Shown in pieces: positions 8,094 to 17,181 of a stretch of DNA of 64,000 nt. Numbering within the stretch: position 1 is the stretch's first letter; the number at the start of each line of letters is the position of its first letter. This DNA comes from Desulfofundulus luciae (GTDB lineage Bacteria > Bacillota > Desulfotomaculia > Desulfotomaculales > Desulfovirgulaceae): assembly GCF_030813795.1 (NCBI RefSeq), contig NZ_JAUSUX010000003.1:62001-126000 (forward strand), read 5' to 3'. The position numbers and the translations under genes were made by a program. The notes beneath the pieces were generated by a model that saw only the letters and a list, made by a program, of their open reading frames with translations, did no database searches and was not told where the DNA came from.

Positions 8094-9455
8094 ATGGGTT
8101 TAAAACGGGTGCTCACCCTGCGTACCGTGATTGCAACCAGTGCTGGCCTCACCCTGGCCAGTTCCTCTTTTGTGGCCGCCGTGCAGGTGGCCGGTTTTCT
8201 GGCCGGGGATACCGCCTGGCTGGCCATTCTTACCGGCGGTTTATTGTGCCTGGGAGCCGCGTCCTGTTTTTCCGAACTAAATGCCCGCCTCCCCTCCGCC
8301 GCCGGCATCCGGCTCTATTTTTCCCGGGCCTTCAACGACCGGCTGGCCCTTACCGTTTCCCTTTTGTATATGGCGGTGGTGATGGGGGTGGTGGGGGCCG
8401 AAAGCTACGTTTTAGCTTCCGTCCTCAGTTCCGCCCTGCCGGCGGTACCGCCCCTGGTCTGGATTGTGACCATGTACCTGGTGGTTACAGGCATGAATAT
8501 CCGGGGAATTAAGATTGCCGGTGCCTTCCAGGACCTGATCACCTACGGGCTCATGGGGTCCCTGCTGGTGCTGGCCTTTATCGCCCTGGGCAGGGTGGGG
8601 TTTCAGCTCACAGCACCCCTGGCCCCGGGCGGCGCCCTGGCCTTCATTAACGCCGTGGCGGTGGGGGTTTTTCTCTTTGTTGGTTTCGAGTGGGTAACCC
8701 CGCTGGCCGAGGAAGTCACCCACAGCCGCCTGGTGTCCCGGGGCATGCTTCTGGCGGTTGGATTGTTGAGCGTGGTTTATGCCCTTTTTACCGTGGCCAT
8801 GACCGCGTCATGCTCCCGGGAGGCACTGGTGGCCTCACCCGCCCCCCAGGTGGTTTTTGCCCGCACCGTTTTGGGGCCGGCGGGAGTGTTCTGGATGGTG
8901 GTTTTGAGCCTTGCCGCTTCCATCACCACCTTTAATGCGGGTTTAATCAGCGTCTCCCGCTTTATTTACGCCTCCGCCCGAGAGTATGTCCTGCCGCCCG
9001 TCTTTTCCCGCCTGAGCATGCGCTTTTTTACACCCTGGGTGGCCATCCTCACCGTCTTTGCAGCCGGTGTGACCATATCTCTAGTGGTACTGGCAACCCA
9101 CCGTTACCTGGTGCTGGTGAACCTGGCGGCCGCCATGGAGTCGGTGGTTTACGCCCTGGCGGGTCTGGCGGTGATCCGGTTGAGGCAAAAGGAACCGCAA
9201 GCTGAGTGTCCCTACCGGGTAAAAGGAGGGGTGTTTGTTCCCGCTATCACCGCGCTGGTTTTTGCCGGGCTGGCCGTGGCGGTGATGTTCACGAACTTTT
9301 ATGTGAGCCTTTACCTGCTGGCTGGTTTTATCATCCTGTGGTGGTACGTCCACCAGGTGGTACCGGTTTTGAAAAGCAAATACCAGCCTCGCCGGCCGTC
9401 CCGTCGCCGCCGCCCGGTGGCCGAACCGGCCGACGCCGGGTGCAAGAAAACCTAG
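8094..9455 (+). CDS. APC-family amino acid permease
   Basis: Integral membrane transporter with about 12 hydrophobic segments, of the amino acid-polyamine-organocation superfamily; uses an ion gradient to import an amino acid or related solute. The first helix carries an unwound-type segment and residues around 195-210 (GVFLFVGFEWVTPLAEE) match the conserved helix 6 region of APC carriers. The C-terminus ends in a basic tail (RRPSRRRRP). ATG at 8094 is preferred over GTG at 8085 because GGGGTGAG lies just in front. Substrate cannot be told from sequence. Confidence 0.82.
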   Translation: MGLKRVLTLRTVIATSAGLTLASSSFVAAVQVAGFLAGDTAWLAILTGGLLCLGAASCFSELNARLPSAAGIRLYFSRAFNDRLALTVSLLYMAVVMGVVGAESYVLASVLSSALPAVPPLVWIVTMYLVVTGMNIRGIKIAGAFQDLITYGLMGSLLVLAFIALGRVGFQLTAPLAPGGALAFINAVAVGVFLFVGFEWVTPLAEEVTHSRLVSRGMLLAVGLLSVVYALFTVAMTASCSREALVASPAPQVVFARTVLGPAGVFWMVVLSLAASITTFNAGLISVSRFIYASAREYVLPPVFSRLSMRFFTPWVAILTVFAAGVTISLVVLATHRYLVLVNLAAAMESVVYALAGLAVIRLRQKEPQAECPYRVKGGVFVPAITALVFAGLAVAVMFTNFYVSLYLLAGFIILWWYVHQVVPVLKSKYQPRRPSRRRRPVAEPADAGCKKT

Positions 9456-9482
9456 CCCCCTCAAACGGGGGGTACTATTTTT
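9456..9482. terminator. Terminator-like hairpin between convergent genes
   Basis: CCCCC (9456-9460) pairs with GGGGG (9467-9471) after a short loop, followed by TACTATTTTT. Lies between the permease and the convergent L,D-transpeptidase. Confidence 0.5.
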
Positions 9483-9502
9483 ACCCAAACCACAATCCGT
9501 AG

Positions 9503-10279
9503 CTAAAACCCAAGCGCCCGGTAGGCCGGTTTGTCGATCACGTTGTCCCGGGAAAGGCCGTGCATGGCCCGGAAACGGTAAACGCTTTCTTCCATGTCCC
9601 AGCGCCAGGTGCCGTCGGTCTTGCCTTTGAACAACCCCAGCCGGGTTAGCGTCCGCTGGACCTCCATGACGTCGGAGCCGCAGAAGTCCCGGCGCAGGTC
9701 GCGGAAAGGCGGCTCCCGGTAGGTAAAGGGGTTGCCAATAATGATTACCTGTGCCCCTACGGGAACCAGGGGATACAGTTCCTCCACGTCCCGGTTGTGC
9801 ATGCGGATGCACCCGTGGCTGGCATAGCTGCCGATAGACCAGGGCTTGTTGGTGCCGTGGATGCCGTAGAGACCCCAGGGGACGTCCAGTCCCAGCCAGC
9901 GGGAGCCAAAGCCCGTCCCCCAGTGCATGGCCTTGCGCACTACCCGGAAGCTGCCCAGGGGGGTGGGCGTCTCGAACCTGCCCACGGCCACGGGATACTG
10001 GCGGTGGGGCCGGCCGTCAAATAAGACCGTTAAGGTGCGCCGGGTGGTATCGATGAGGATGCTTACATCCTTGGCCGGAGGCCTGTCCTGCCGGCTGGCG
10101 GTTGGCCCGGTGGCAATCCGGCCAAGGGCGTTCCAGGTGGCCGGGATCTGGAGGATTTGTTCCTGTTCGCAGCAGCAGCGTTCAAAAGACCGTGTTTTCC
10201 CACTGGCCGGCACGGTCCCGTGAAGCAGGAATAAAAGTAATGTCAGAAAAAAACAGAACTTCTTTCCCGTCTTGCCCAC
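9503..10279 (-). CDS. L,D-transpeptidase (YkuD) with peptidoglycan-binding domain
   Basis: Exported enzyme that makes 3-3 cross-links in peptidoglycan or modifies spore/cell-wall peptide stems. Signal peptide at residues 1-26, YkuD catalytic domain about 70-180 with the active-site motif SHGCIRM (catalytic Cys157, His155, supporting His141), and a C-terminal peptidoglycan-binding helix domain (about 200-255, SDVMEVQRTLTRLGLFKG). GTG start. Three consecutive cysteines (35-37) after the signal peptide are unusual for an exported protein. It is transcribed alone, against its neighbours. Confidence 0.9.
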   Translation of the reverse strand: MGKTGKKFCFFLTLLLFLLHGTVPASGKTRSFERCCCEQEQILQIPATWNALGRIATGPTASRQDRPPAKDVSILIDTTRRTLTVLFDGRPHRQYPVAVGRFETPTPLGSFRVVRKAMHWGTGFGSRWLGLDVPWGLYGIHGTNKPWSIGSYASHGCIRMHNRDVEELYPLVPVGAQVIIIGNPFTYREPPFRDLRRDFCGSDVMEVQRTLTRLGLFKGKTDGTWRWDMEESVYRFRAMHGLSRDNVIDKPAYRALGF

Positions 10280-10416
10280 CCCCGTTTTAGCCGGCGGCTT
10301 TCCCTTAGTTATTTGCCCCCTGCCATTTTATATGCGTCATGTATTTTGTGCCCCGTCCATTTCCATCCCAACGCCCCGCCCCTGTTTCCCGGTGTGTAGC
10401 GGAAAAATATAACCAG

Positions 10417-10447
10417 AAAAGGACCAGCAGAGGCAGGCGGTCCTTTT
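10417..10447 (+). terminator. Hairpin with T-run, no gene in front
   Basis: AAAAGGACC (10417-10425) pairs with GGTCCTTTT (10439-10447), followed by further T. It lies about 90 bases before the amidase gene and could be an attenuator or the end of a short RNA; it reads as a terminator on either strand. Confidence 0.35.
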
Positions 10448-10539
10448 TTTGATTTTTCTCTGGCAGGATTTCCAGAATTAATGGAGAATCCCTTATCCAG
10501 CGTGTCAAATCATGTTGAACAATGGCTGGAGTTGGGAGG

Positions 10540-12372
10540 ATGAAGAAAGGGAAACTGTGTCGAGCGTTGTTCCGTGGGGCGGTTACCTGCCTGACCGCAG
10601 GTTTTTTGTTGCTTTCCGGGCCGGCCAGTTCCCCGGCCGGTGGAGTGCAGGAAGTCGTTTTTAAAGTGGGGGAAAAGAACTATTTCGTAAATGAAAAAAG
10701 TTTTACCATGGATGCCTCGCCCTTTATTGAACAGGGACGGACCTATGTGCCTTTGCGTTACCTGGCTCTGGCCCTGAATGTGGCTGAAAAGGATATCCAG
10801 TGGGATGAAAATACCAGGACCGTTTTGTTAACCAGAGACAGTGTTACGGTAAAGCTTACGGTGGGTAGCAAGACTATTACGGTAAACGGGCAGGCGAAGA
10901 CTATAGATATGGCCCCGGTGATCAGGGACGGGCGCAGCTACCTGCCCGCCCGCCATGTGGCCGAGGCTTTAGGCTACCGGGTGGAATGGAACCAGCAAAA
11001 CCGTACCGTCCGGGTGGAACCGGCCGCTCCGCCGGGAAGCGGGCAGTCCAGCTCCGGTGGTATGGGGCAGGTAGTCGTACAGGGCAACGGGGTTAATGTA
11101 CGCAGCGGTCCCGGCCTGGAACACCCGGTGGTGACCCGGGTAAACCGTGGTGAACGCCTGGCGGTGTTGGGGAAGGTTCCCGACTGGTACCAGGTGCAGT
11201 TGCCCGGTGGAGGAACGGGCTGGATTGTAGCCTGGTATGTCCTGGAGGAAGGTCAAAGTACCGGTGGGAGGGACAGCCCCATTGCCGGAGAACCGGTACC
11301 GGGGGATGATATCTCCCGGGGGTCGCCCGGCGGGCGTCCCCAGCCGGGGGATGGTAGCAATCAGGGCCAGGACCGGAGCGGTTCACCTGGACAGCAGCAG
11401 CCAGGAGCTCCTTCGCCGCCGGGGAACGGGGATACCGGTGGTAATGGGGGAGAACAGAGCCAGGGGACGGCCTTAACCCGGCTTGAAGTTACCCCTGCGG
11501 GTAAGGTTACCCGGGTGACGGTGACGGCCGAAGGGGCCATGACTTACCATGTATTCAAGTTGACTTCCCCCGACCGCCTGGTAGTGGACTTGACGGGTGT
11601 ACACCCGGGCAATGTGCCGCCGGAAATGTCCGTAAATACGGAGGCGGTGAACAAGTTGCGCGTGGGCTGGTTCAGCAAGTCCCCCGATGTTACCCGCCTG
11701 GTCTTTGACCTGACAAGGCCTGTGCGCTACCGGGCCGGCCTGTCCGCGGACGGGAGAACGCTGGAAATGCAAATCTATATCCCGGATCCCGGTGATGTTT
11801 TGCGGGATGTGGTTATTGCCGTTGATCCCGGCCACGGGGGGCCGGATCCCGGTGCTCTGGGCAACGGCTTAAAGGAAAAAGATATAACCTTGAGAATGGC
11901 CCAGCGGGTGGCCGACTTGCTCTCGGCAAAGGGAGCCAGCCCCTTACTGACCCGCAATGCCGATTATGAAGTGGGCCTGTACGAGCGGACGGACATGGCC
12001 AACCGGGCGGGAGCAGAAATTTTTGTCAGCATTCATATCAACGCCAACGTCAGCCCCGCCGTTTCCGGCACGGCTACCTATATCCTCAGCCCTGCCGGGG
12101 GAGGAGATCCCAACCGCCGGGAGGAAAGCCGCAAACTGGCCAGTCATATCCAGGCCCAACTGGTACAAAGGCTCGGTTTGGAAAATGACGGGGTTTTGGA
12201 GGCCAATTTTGCCGTCCTGCGCACCTCGGTAATGCCGGCGGTGCTGGTGGAAGTAGCCTACATCAGCAATCCCCAGGAGGCCGCCCTGTTGACCCAGGAC
12301 TGGTTTGTGGAGGAGACCGCACAGGGCATAGTCCAGGGTATTGCGGATTATTTAAGTGAGCGCTGGGGCTGA
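10540..12372 (+). CDS. N-acetylmuramoyl-L-alanine amidase with SH3 and AMIN domains
   Basis: Secreted wall hydrolase that cuts between MurNAc and L-alanine. Signal peptide (1-34), a pair of copper-amine-oxidase-N type wall-binding repeats (about 40-150, VNEKSFTMDASPFIEQGRTY and a second copy), a bacterial SH3 domain (about 175-235), a Gly/Pro/Ser linker (about 240-310), an AMIN domain (about 315-405) and the zinc Amidase_3 domain (about 425-608). Zinc and catalytic residues are visible in DPGHGG, KEKD, SIHINA and the VEVAYISN Glu. ATG at 10540 starts a normal signal peptide and has GGAG eight bases upstream; ATG at 10522 lacks a ribosome site. Likely a growth- or sporulation-related amidase. 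Confidence 0.9.
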   Translation: MKKGKLCRALFRGAVTCLTAGFLLLSGPASSPAGGVQEVVFKVGEKNYFVNEKSFTMDASPFIEQGRTYVPLRYLALALNVAEKDIQWDENTRTVLLTRDSVTVKLTVGSKTITVNGQAKTIDMAPVIRDGRSYLPARHVAEALGYRVEWNQQNRTVRVEPAAPPGSGQSSSGGMGQVVVQGNGVNVRSGPGLEHPVVTRVNRGERLAVLGKVPDWYQVQLPGGGTGWIVAWYVLEEGQSTGGRDSPIAGEPVPGDDISRGSPGGRPQPGDGSNQGQDRSGSPGQQQPGAPSPPGNGDTGGNGGEQSQGTALTRLEVTPAGKVTRVTVTAEGAMTYHVFKLTSPDRLVVDLTGVHPGNVPPEMSVNTEAVNKLRVGWFSKSPDVTRLVFDLTRPVRYRAGLSADGRTLEMQIYIPDPGDVLRDVVIAVDPGHGGPDPGALGNGLKEKDITLRMAQRVADLLSAKGASPLLTRNADYEVGLYERTDMANRAGAEIFVSIHINANVSPAVSGTATYILSPAGGGDPNRREESRKLASHIQAQLVQRLGLENDGVLEANFAVLRTSVMPAVLVEVAYISNPQEAALLTQDWFVEETAQGIVQGIADYLSERWG

Positions 12373-12423
12373 GGAAGCGGCAATTAGTTACTTTCCAGAA
12401 GAAAAAATCTGTGTTATGATGAT

Positions 12424-12452
12424 ACAGGTCCTTTCACGGGCCTGTCTTTTTT
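12424..12452 (+). terminator. Rho-independent terminator after the amidase gene
   Basis: ACAGGTCC (12424-12431) pairs with GGGCCTGT (12438-12445) with one G-T pair, then CTTTTTT. Confidence 0.8.
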
Positions 12453-12502
12453 GAACCGGGAAGGTATCCTTGAACGGGTAAGATCACGCATGGTTGAATA
12501 AA

Positions 12503-12532
12503 TATAAGATAGTACTATATAAGATGGTACTA
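12503..12532. promoter_or_regulatory. Two tandem 15-bp palindromic units, probable operator of murI
   Basis: TATAAGATAGTACTA (12503-12517) is repeated at once as TATAAGATGGTACTA (12518-12532), one base different. Each unit is built on a dyad around GTAC, and the outer parts together form an inverted repeat AGATAGTAC / GTACTATCT (12507-12515 and 12527-12535). It lies 40 bases before the murI start, where a repressor would cover the promoter. Confidence 0.5.
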
Positions 12533-12571
12533 TCTGAACATAATTAAGAGAGATAAGGAGAGGGCCTAAAA

Positions 12572-13378
12572 TTGAGCGATTCCAGGCCAATTGGTCTTTT
12601 TGATTCGGGAGTAGGGGGACTCACCGTTTCACGGCAGGTTTTTCGCCTGATGCCCGGGGAATCCACCGTTTATTTTGGAGACAACGCCCATGTACCCTAC
12701 GGACCTCGCAAGCCGGAAGAATTGATTGGGTTTGCCGAGGGCATCCTCACCTTCCTGGTGTCCTGCGGGGTGAAATACGTGATTTTTGCTTGCAACACCA
12801 ACTCTTCCATTTCTCTGCCCGTGGTCAGGGAACGCTATGCGGTGCCCATGATCGGCCTGATCGAGCCGGGGGTAAGGGAAGCGGTACGGGTGAGTACCGG
12901 GGGGCGCATTGGGATCATTGCCACGGAAGCCACCATCAAAAGCGGCGCTTACCAGCGGGCTTTGAAGGCTTTAAATGCGGATCTGGCGGTGTTCGGCCAG
13001 GCTGCTCCCCGCCTGGTACCTCTGGTGGAGGCGGGCCGGGCCGGCACCAGGGAGGCCCTGGAGGCGGTGTCCGAGTATGTACAGCCATTGAAACAGGCCG
13101 GCATAGATACCTTGATTCTAGGCTGCACCCATTATCCGTTTCTGGAATCTGAATTTCGGGAGGTGCTCGGCCCGGAGGTAAAACTGGTGGATCCTGCGGA
13201 AGCCACCACCATGGCCGCCCGGGAGGAGATGTCCCGTCTGGGGTTGTTAAACAATCCCGGCGGCTGCCCGGTGCAGCACCGTTACTTTGTCAGCGGTGAC
13301 CCCCGGGCATTTAAAGAAACGGCCCGCCTTTTTTTAGGGGAGGATATTCCATCCGTCAAGCAGGTAAAACTTGACTGA
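12572..13378 (+). CDS. murI: Glutamate racemase
   Basis: Cytosolic, cofactor-independent racemase that makes D-glutamate for peptidoglycan. The two catalytic cysteines are seen in ACNTNSS (Cys74) and GCTHYPF (Cys185); the N-terminal FDSGVGGLTV and YFGDNAHVPYG motifs are intact and the length of 268 residues is normal. TTG start after AAGGAGAGG. In Bacillus racE is followed at a short distance by rph and its partners, as it is here, with four other genes placed between. A tandem palindrome in front suggests dedicated control. Confidence 0.95.
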   Translation: MSDSRPIGLFDSGVGGLTVSRQVFRLMPGESTVYFGDNAHVPYGPRKPEELIGFAEGILTFLVSCGVKYVIFACNTNSSISLPVVRERYAVPMIGLIEPGVREAVRVSTGGRIGIIATEATIKSGAYQRALKALNADLAVFGQAAPRLVPLVEAGRAGTREALEAVSEYVQPLKQAGIDTLILGCTHYPFLESEFREVLGPEVKLVDPAEATTMAAREEMSRLGLLNNPGGCPVQHRYFVSGDPRAFKETARLFLGEDIPSVKQVKLD

Positions 13379-13463
13379 AGGTCGAATTCAGCGGGCGGCA
13401 ATGAAAAATTTAGTTATTTGGTGACATGGTGTGGTTGACAAGAGCAATGGGAGGGGAACCAGT

Positions 13464-14447
13464 GTGAAGTCCCGCCGGGTAGGCATTACCACCACCGTGC
13501 CCGTGGAGGTGATTTACGCCGCGGGTTGCATCCCGGTGGATTTAAACAACGTATTCATTACCGATCCCAACCCCCGGGGGTTGGTGGAGGAAGCGGAGCT
13601 GGCCGGCTACCCCCGCAATGTTTGCGCCTGGATCAAGGGGCTTTACAGCACTGTCCTGCGCCACCGGGATATCCGTACCCTGGTGGCGGTCACCCAGGGG
13701 GACTGCAGCAATACCCATGCCCTGATGGAAACCCTGGAGTTGGTTGGGGTGGAAGTGATTCCCTTTGCCTACCCCTTTGGCCGCGACCGGGATCTCTTGG
13801 CCCTGCAAATGGAAAAACTCATGGACCGCTTTGGAGTGGACTGGGCCGCGGTTAACCGCGCCCGGGAGCGCCTGGATCAAATCCGGCGCAAGGTGTGGGA
13901 GATCGACCGGCTCACCTGGCAGGAAAACCTGGTGGGAGGGTGGGACAACCACCTCTACCAAGTCAATTGCAGCGATTTTAAAGGAGACCCGGACGCATTT
14001 GAGCAGGAAGTGGATGACTTTTTAGCCCGCCTGAAGGGAGCACGGCCCCGCCGGGAAAAAATTCGCCTGGCTTACATCGGCGTACCCCCGATCATGGACG
14101 ATCTTTACGATTACCTGGAGGAGCGGGGCGCCCGGGTGGTTTATAACGAAACCCAGCGCCAGTTCACCCTGCCCTTTGAGACAGAGGATCTGGTGGAGCG
14201 CTACCGGTTGTACAGCTACCCGTACGGCATCTTTTACCGCCTGGAAGATATCATCCGGGAAGTGGAAAGGCGCCGGGTGCACGGTGTCATCCACTACGCC
14301 CAGAGTTTTTGCTTCCGCCAGATTGAGGATTTAATTGTACGGCAGAGGCTCAAGCTCCCCATCCTTACCCTGGAGGGGGACAAGCCCAACCGTCTGGATG
14401 CCCGCACCCGCATGCGCCTGGATGCCTTCATTGAAATGTTGCAGTAA
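13464..14447 (+). CDS. 2-hydroxyacyl-CoA dehydratase subunit-like protein (HgdB family)
   Basis: Relative of the iron-sulfur subunits of 2-hydroxyacyl-CoA dehydratases and benzoyl-CoA reductases, which carry a [4Fe-4S] cluster and dehydrate or reduce CoA esters by a ketyl-radical route. Candidate cluster cysteines lie in YAAGCIP, NVCAW, GDCSN and QSFCFRQ. Canonical dehydratases need two such subunits; only one is present here, with the activator gene 14 bases downstream. GTG at 13464 has GGAGGGG at good distance and opens as MKSRRVGITTTVPVEV; the earlier GTG at 13431 does not. The true substrate is unknown; it need not be a CoA ester. Confidence 0.8.
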   Translation: MKSRRVGITTTVPVEVIYAAGCIPVDLNNVFITDPNPRGLVEEAELAGYPRNVCAWIKGLYSTVLRHRDIRTLVAVTQGDCSNTHALMETLELVGVEVIPFAYPFGRDRDLLALQMEKLMDRFGVDWAAVNRARERLDQIRRKVWEIDRLTWQENLVGGWDNHLYQVNCSDFKGDPDAFEQEVDDFLARLKGARPRREKIRLAYIGVPPIMDDLYDYLEERGARVVYNETQRQFTLPFETEDLVERYRLYSYPYGIFYRLEDIIREVERRRVHGVIHYAQSFCFRQIEDLIVRQRLKLPILTLEGDKPNRLDARTRMRLDAFIEMLQ

Positions 14448-14461
14448 CGAGGTGTATCCCT

Positions 14462-15250
14462 TTGTATTGTGGCATTGATTTGGGCAGCCGGAATGTGAAA
14501 ATTGCCCTGATGGATGAAGAAGGCCGCCTGGAATTTTTTAAATTCGATACCATCGCTTTTTACCGGGAGCACGGCCGGCTGGAAGAAGGTCGGCTGGCGG
14601 TGGATTTATCTGTCCTGCTGCCCGCCGGGACGAAACCCCGGACGGTGGTCAGTACCGGTTACGGACGCCAGACTGTGGCCCTGAAAGGAGCCAGGGTGAT
14701 CCCCGAGATCAAGGCCCATGTCCTGGGGGCGGTCCACCTTACCGGGTTGTCCGATTTCACCCTGCTGGACCTGGGCGGGCAGGACAGCAAGGTGGCCCTG
14801 GTGCGGGGCGGCCGGTTGATAGACTTCCAGACCAACGACAAATGCGCCGCCAGTACCGGGCGTTACCTGGAAAATATGGCGGTCGTACTCAACATTACTC
14901 TGGACGAGCTCAGCCGCCATTATGAAAACCCCGTGGATCTCAGTTCTACCTGTGCCATTTTCGGGGAAACGGAGTTAATCGGCAAAGTGCTGGAGGGCCA
15001 CCTCATCCCTTCCCTGGCTGCCGGGGTGAATTACACCATTTTTAAACGCATCCGGCCCATGCTGCTGCGCCTTTTCAGCGACACCCTGGTTTTTACGGGC
15101 GGCGTTGCCCAGAACGCCGCTTTAAGGAAGATTCTGGCTAAAGAGCTGGGGGTGCGGGTGGTGGTGCCGGAGAATCCCCAGTATACCGGGGCGGTAGGCT
15201 GTTGTGTGGAAGCTAAATTGACTGCCATGCCGCATTTGCAGCGCCACTAG
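14462..15250 (+). CDS. 2-hydroxyacyl-CoA dehydratase activator (BadF/HgdC ATPase)
   Basis: ATPase of the ASKHA fold that uses ATP hydrolysis to push an electron from a [4Fe-4S] cluster at its dimer interface into the partner dehydratase. Phosphate-binding segments GIDLGSRNVKIAL (N-terminus) and LDLGGQDSKV, the adenosine motif TGGVAQNAAL, and the two bridging cysteines in NDKCAASTGR and SSTCAIFGETE are all present; 262 residues is the usual size. TTG start; cotranscribed with the dehydratase-like subunit upstream, its probable partner. Confidence 0.9.
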   Translation: MYCGIDLGSRNVKIALMDEEGRLEFFKFDTIAFYREHGRLEEGRLAVDLSVLLPAGTKPRTVVSTGYGRQTVALKGARVIPEIKAHVLGAVHLTGLSDFTLLDLGGQDSKVALVRGGRLIDFQTNDKCAASTGRYLENMAVVLNITLDELSRHYENPVDLSSTCAIFGETELIGKVLEGHLIPSLAAGVNYTIFKRIRPMLLRLFSDTLVFTGGVAQNAALRKILAKELGVRVVVPENPQYTGAVGCCVEAKLTAMPHLQRH

Positions 15251-15364
15251 TCCGGTCCGAAGCTAGTATGGCTGCGGCATCGGCTTATTTCGGTTAATGC
15301 AGGCTTTTTCTGAGGCCGCAGCGGCAAGAAATTATTAGTTTTTGCGATACAAACCATTTTGTCA

Positions 15365-15515
15365 GCGCGGAGCACTGGAGTGAGCGGTGGACCCAGCACT
15401 CACTGGCATACTAGGTCTTCCTATAACCGGAGGTGTCAATTAAACCTGAAATACCAGGAGCAGAGTCATATTTTGGTGAGTGCTGGGCGGCACCGTAGCG
15501 GGATCACTGAACGTT
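15365..15515. repeat. Palindromic element, copy C
   Basis: Core arms CGGTGGACCCAGCACTCAC (15385-15403) and GTGAGTGCTGGGCGGCACCG (15476-15495) form a near-perfect stem around a 72-base loop. The left flank AGCACTGGAGTGAGCGG is shared with the elements at 34.9 and 55.1 kb, the right flank ATCACTGAACGTTTAC resembles their right ends, and the inner CCCAGCACTCAC arm is shared with the elements at 52.6 and 62.1 kb. It occupies the gap between the activator and the MBL hydrolase. Confidence 0.75.
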
Positions 15516-15542
15516 TACAAGTGAGAAGTGGGAGGTGTTGAA

Positions 15543-16316
15543 ATGCGGATCACTGTACTCGGCTGCTGGGCTCCTTACCCGGCCGCGGGCGGGGCCTGTT
15601 CCGGCTATCTTCTGCAGGACGGCGGGGGTAATATCCTGCTGGATGCCGGTCACGGCACCTTCAGCCGTCTCGTACAGTTTATCCACCATTGCGACCTGCG
15701 GGCCGCGGTGATTACCCACCTGCACCCCGACCACTATGTGGACCTGCACTGCTTGCGCCACGCCACCGCCGCGGGGTTGCGGGAAAAGCACCGCTGGCGT
15801 AAAGTGCAGCTTTTTTTGCCCTCAGAACCGGTACATATTTTTGAAGAGCTGTCCGCCTGTACCGATGCCTTTGATGTGGTGCCCATCGAATCCCTGCCGG
15901 AGGAGGAGGTGCCCCCGGGAATAAAGGTGCGCTACGGGTCCGTTGGCCCGGTGCGGCTCTTCTTTTTGCCGGCCCGCCACAATCTGCCCGCCTATTCGGT
16001 GGGGGTGGAGGGATCGGGCTATTTTGTATATTCCGGGGACAGCGCACCCACCGAAGAACTGGCCGCCCTAGCCGAGGAAGCAGGCATTTTCCTTTGCGAA
16101 GCCTCGGGCCTGGATAAGGACGCCGGGTTTTTGCGGGGCCGGCACATGACCGCCCGCCAAGCGGGAACCCTGGCCCGGCAGGCCCGGGTGAAGGAACTAA
16201 TCATCACCCACTTTTATCCCGAATACGATCTGTCAATTTTGAAGGCCGAAGCCGAGGCAGGTTTTGGCGGAACGGTGGAACTGGCTACCGAAGGGGATAC
16301 ATATTTCCTGTATTAA
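15543..16316 (+). CDS. MBL-fold metallohydrolase (RNase Z-like)
   Basis: Soluble metallo-beta-lactamase-fold hydrolase of the RNase Z / phosphodiesterase-like subgroup. The metal-binding signature [11 protein letters not shown] (HxHxDH) is at about residues 59-69, further ligands are likely in ARHN, SGDSAP and ITHFYPEYD. 257 residues. ATG at 15543 has GGGAGGTG upstream, better than the in-frame GTG at 15528. Substrate unknown: members act on tRNA 3' ends, cyclic nucleotides or other phosphodiesters. It precedes rph, and a role in RNA processing is only inferred from this. Confidence 0.8.
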   Translation: MRITVLGCWAPYPAAGGACSGYLLQDGGGNILLDAGHGTFSRLVQFIHHCDLRAAVITHLHPDHYVDLHCLRHATAAGLREKHRWRKVQLFLPSEPVHIFEELSACTDAFDVVPIESLPEEEVPPGIKVRYGSVGPVRLFFLPARHNLPAYSVGVEGSGYFVYSGDSAPTEELAALAEEAGIFLCEASGLDKDAGFLRGRHMTARQAGTLARQARVKELIITHFYPEYDLSILKAEAEAGFGGTVELATEGDTYFLY

Positions 16317-16395
16317 TACGGAACCGGGACATACTATATGGAGCACAGGGCACGGTGGCTTTTCAAAAATAGAAAGATGTGCAGGAGGACGATTT

Positions 16396-17181
16396 ATGGA
16401 AAGAGTAGACGGGAGAAAACCCGGTCAGATGAGGCCGGTAAAGATTACCAGGAATTTTAACAAGTATGCCGAGGGGTCGGTGCTGGTGGAAGTGGGGGAT
16501 ACCCGCGTCATTTGCACGGCCACGGTGGAGGAAAGGGTGCCTCCCTTCCGCCAGGATACGGGTATGGGCTGGGTGACTGCCGAGTACGGCATGCTGCCCC
16601 GGGCCACAGGCGTGCGCACCTCCCGGGACCTTACCCGGGGTAAGGGCCGCACCCAGGAAATCCAGCGGCTCATCGGCCGCTCCCTGCGCTCGGTGGTGGA
16701 TTTTTCCGCCCTGGGAGAGCGGACCGTGATCCTGGACTGTGATGTGATCCAGGCCGACGGGGGTACCCGTACCGCTTCCATTACCGGTGCCTTTGTGGCC
16801 CTGGTGGATGCCCTGGCCCACCTGGTGGGCGAGGGGTTGATCCCTTATTTGCCCGTGAAAGATTTTGTGGCCGCTACCAGTGTGGGCCGGGTAAACGGAG
16901 AACTTGTTCTGGACCTGTGCTTTGCCGAGGACTCGGCCGCCGAAGTGGACATGAATGTGGTGATGACCGGCGAAGGCCGCCTGGTGGAGGTCCAGGGTAC
17001 CGGGGAGGAAGCCTCCTTTACCCGGGAGGAATTGAACCGGATGCTGGACCTGGCGGCGGAAGGTATCCGGCTGCTGGTGGACTACCAGAAGGAAGTCCTG
17101 GGGCCCGCCCTGGTCAGCCAAATTGGACCCAAAGGGGAAGTGAGTGATGAAACTGGTACTGGCCACACGCAATCGGGGTAA
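16396..17181 (+). CDS. rph: Ribonuclease PH
   Basis: Phosphate-dependent 3'-5' exoribonuclease that trims the 3' ends of tRNA precursors in the cytosol as a hexamer. Recognised by [14 protein letters not shown] at the N-terminus, the Arg-rich [14 protein letters not shown] and [15 protein letters not shown] segments, and the [17 protein letters not shown] catalytic region. 261 residues from the ATG at 16396 (GGAGG upstream); a longer frame from 16264 extends into the MBL gene and is not used. Its 3' end overlaps rdgB by 35 bases, in the conserved order rph-rdgB-yfcE. Confidence 0.95.
   Translation: MERVDGRKPGQMRPVKITRNFNKYAEGSVLVEVGDTRVICTATVEERVPPFRQDTGMGWVTAEYGMLPRATGVRTSRDLTRGKGRTQEIQRLIGRSLRSVVDFSALGERTVILDCDVIQADGGTRTASITGAFVALVDALAHLVGEGLIPYLPVKDFVAATSVGRVNGELVLDLCFAEDSAAEVDMNVVMTGEGRLVEVQGTGEEASFTREELNRMLDLAAEGIRLLVDYQKEVLGPALVSQIGPKGEVSDETGTGHTQSG

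Noticed and set aside
10305-10508. Minus-strand frame of 67 aa before the amidase gene
   Set aside because: No ribosome site; contains the hairpin with T-run.
16264-16395. N-terminal extension of ribonuclease PH
   Set aside because: Overlaps the end of the MBL gene and lacks homology; ATG 16396 has GGAGG.
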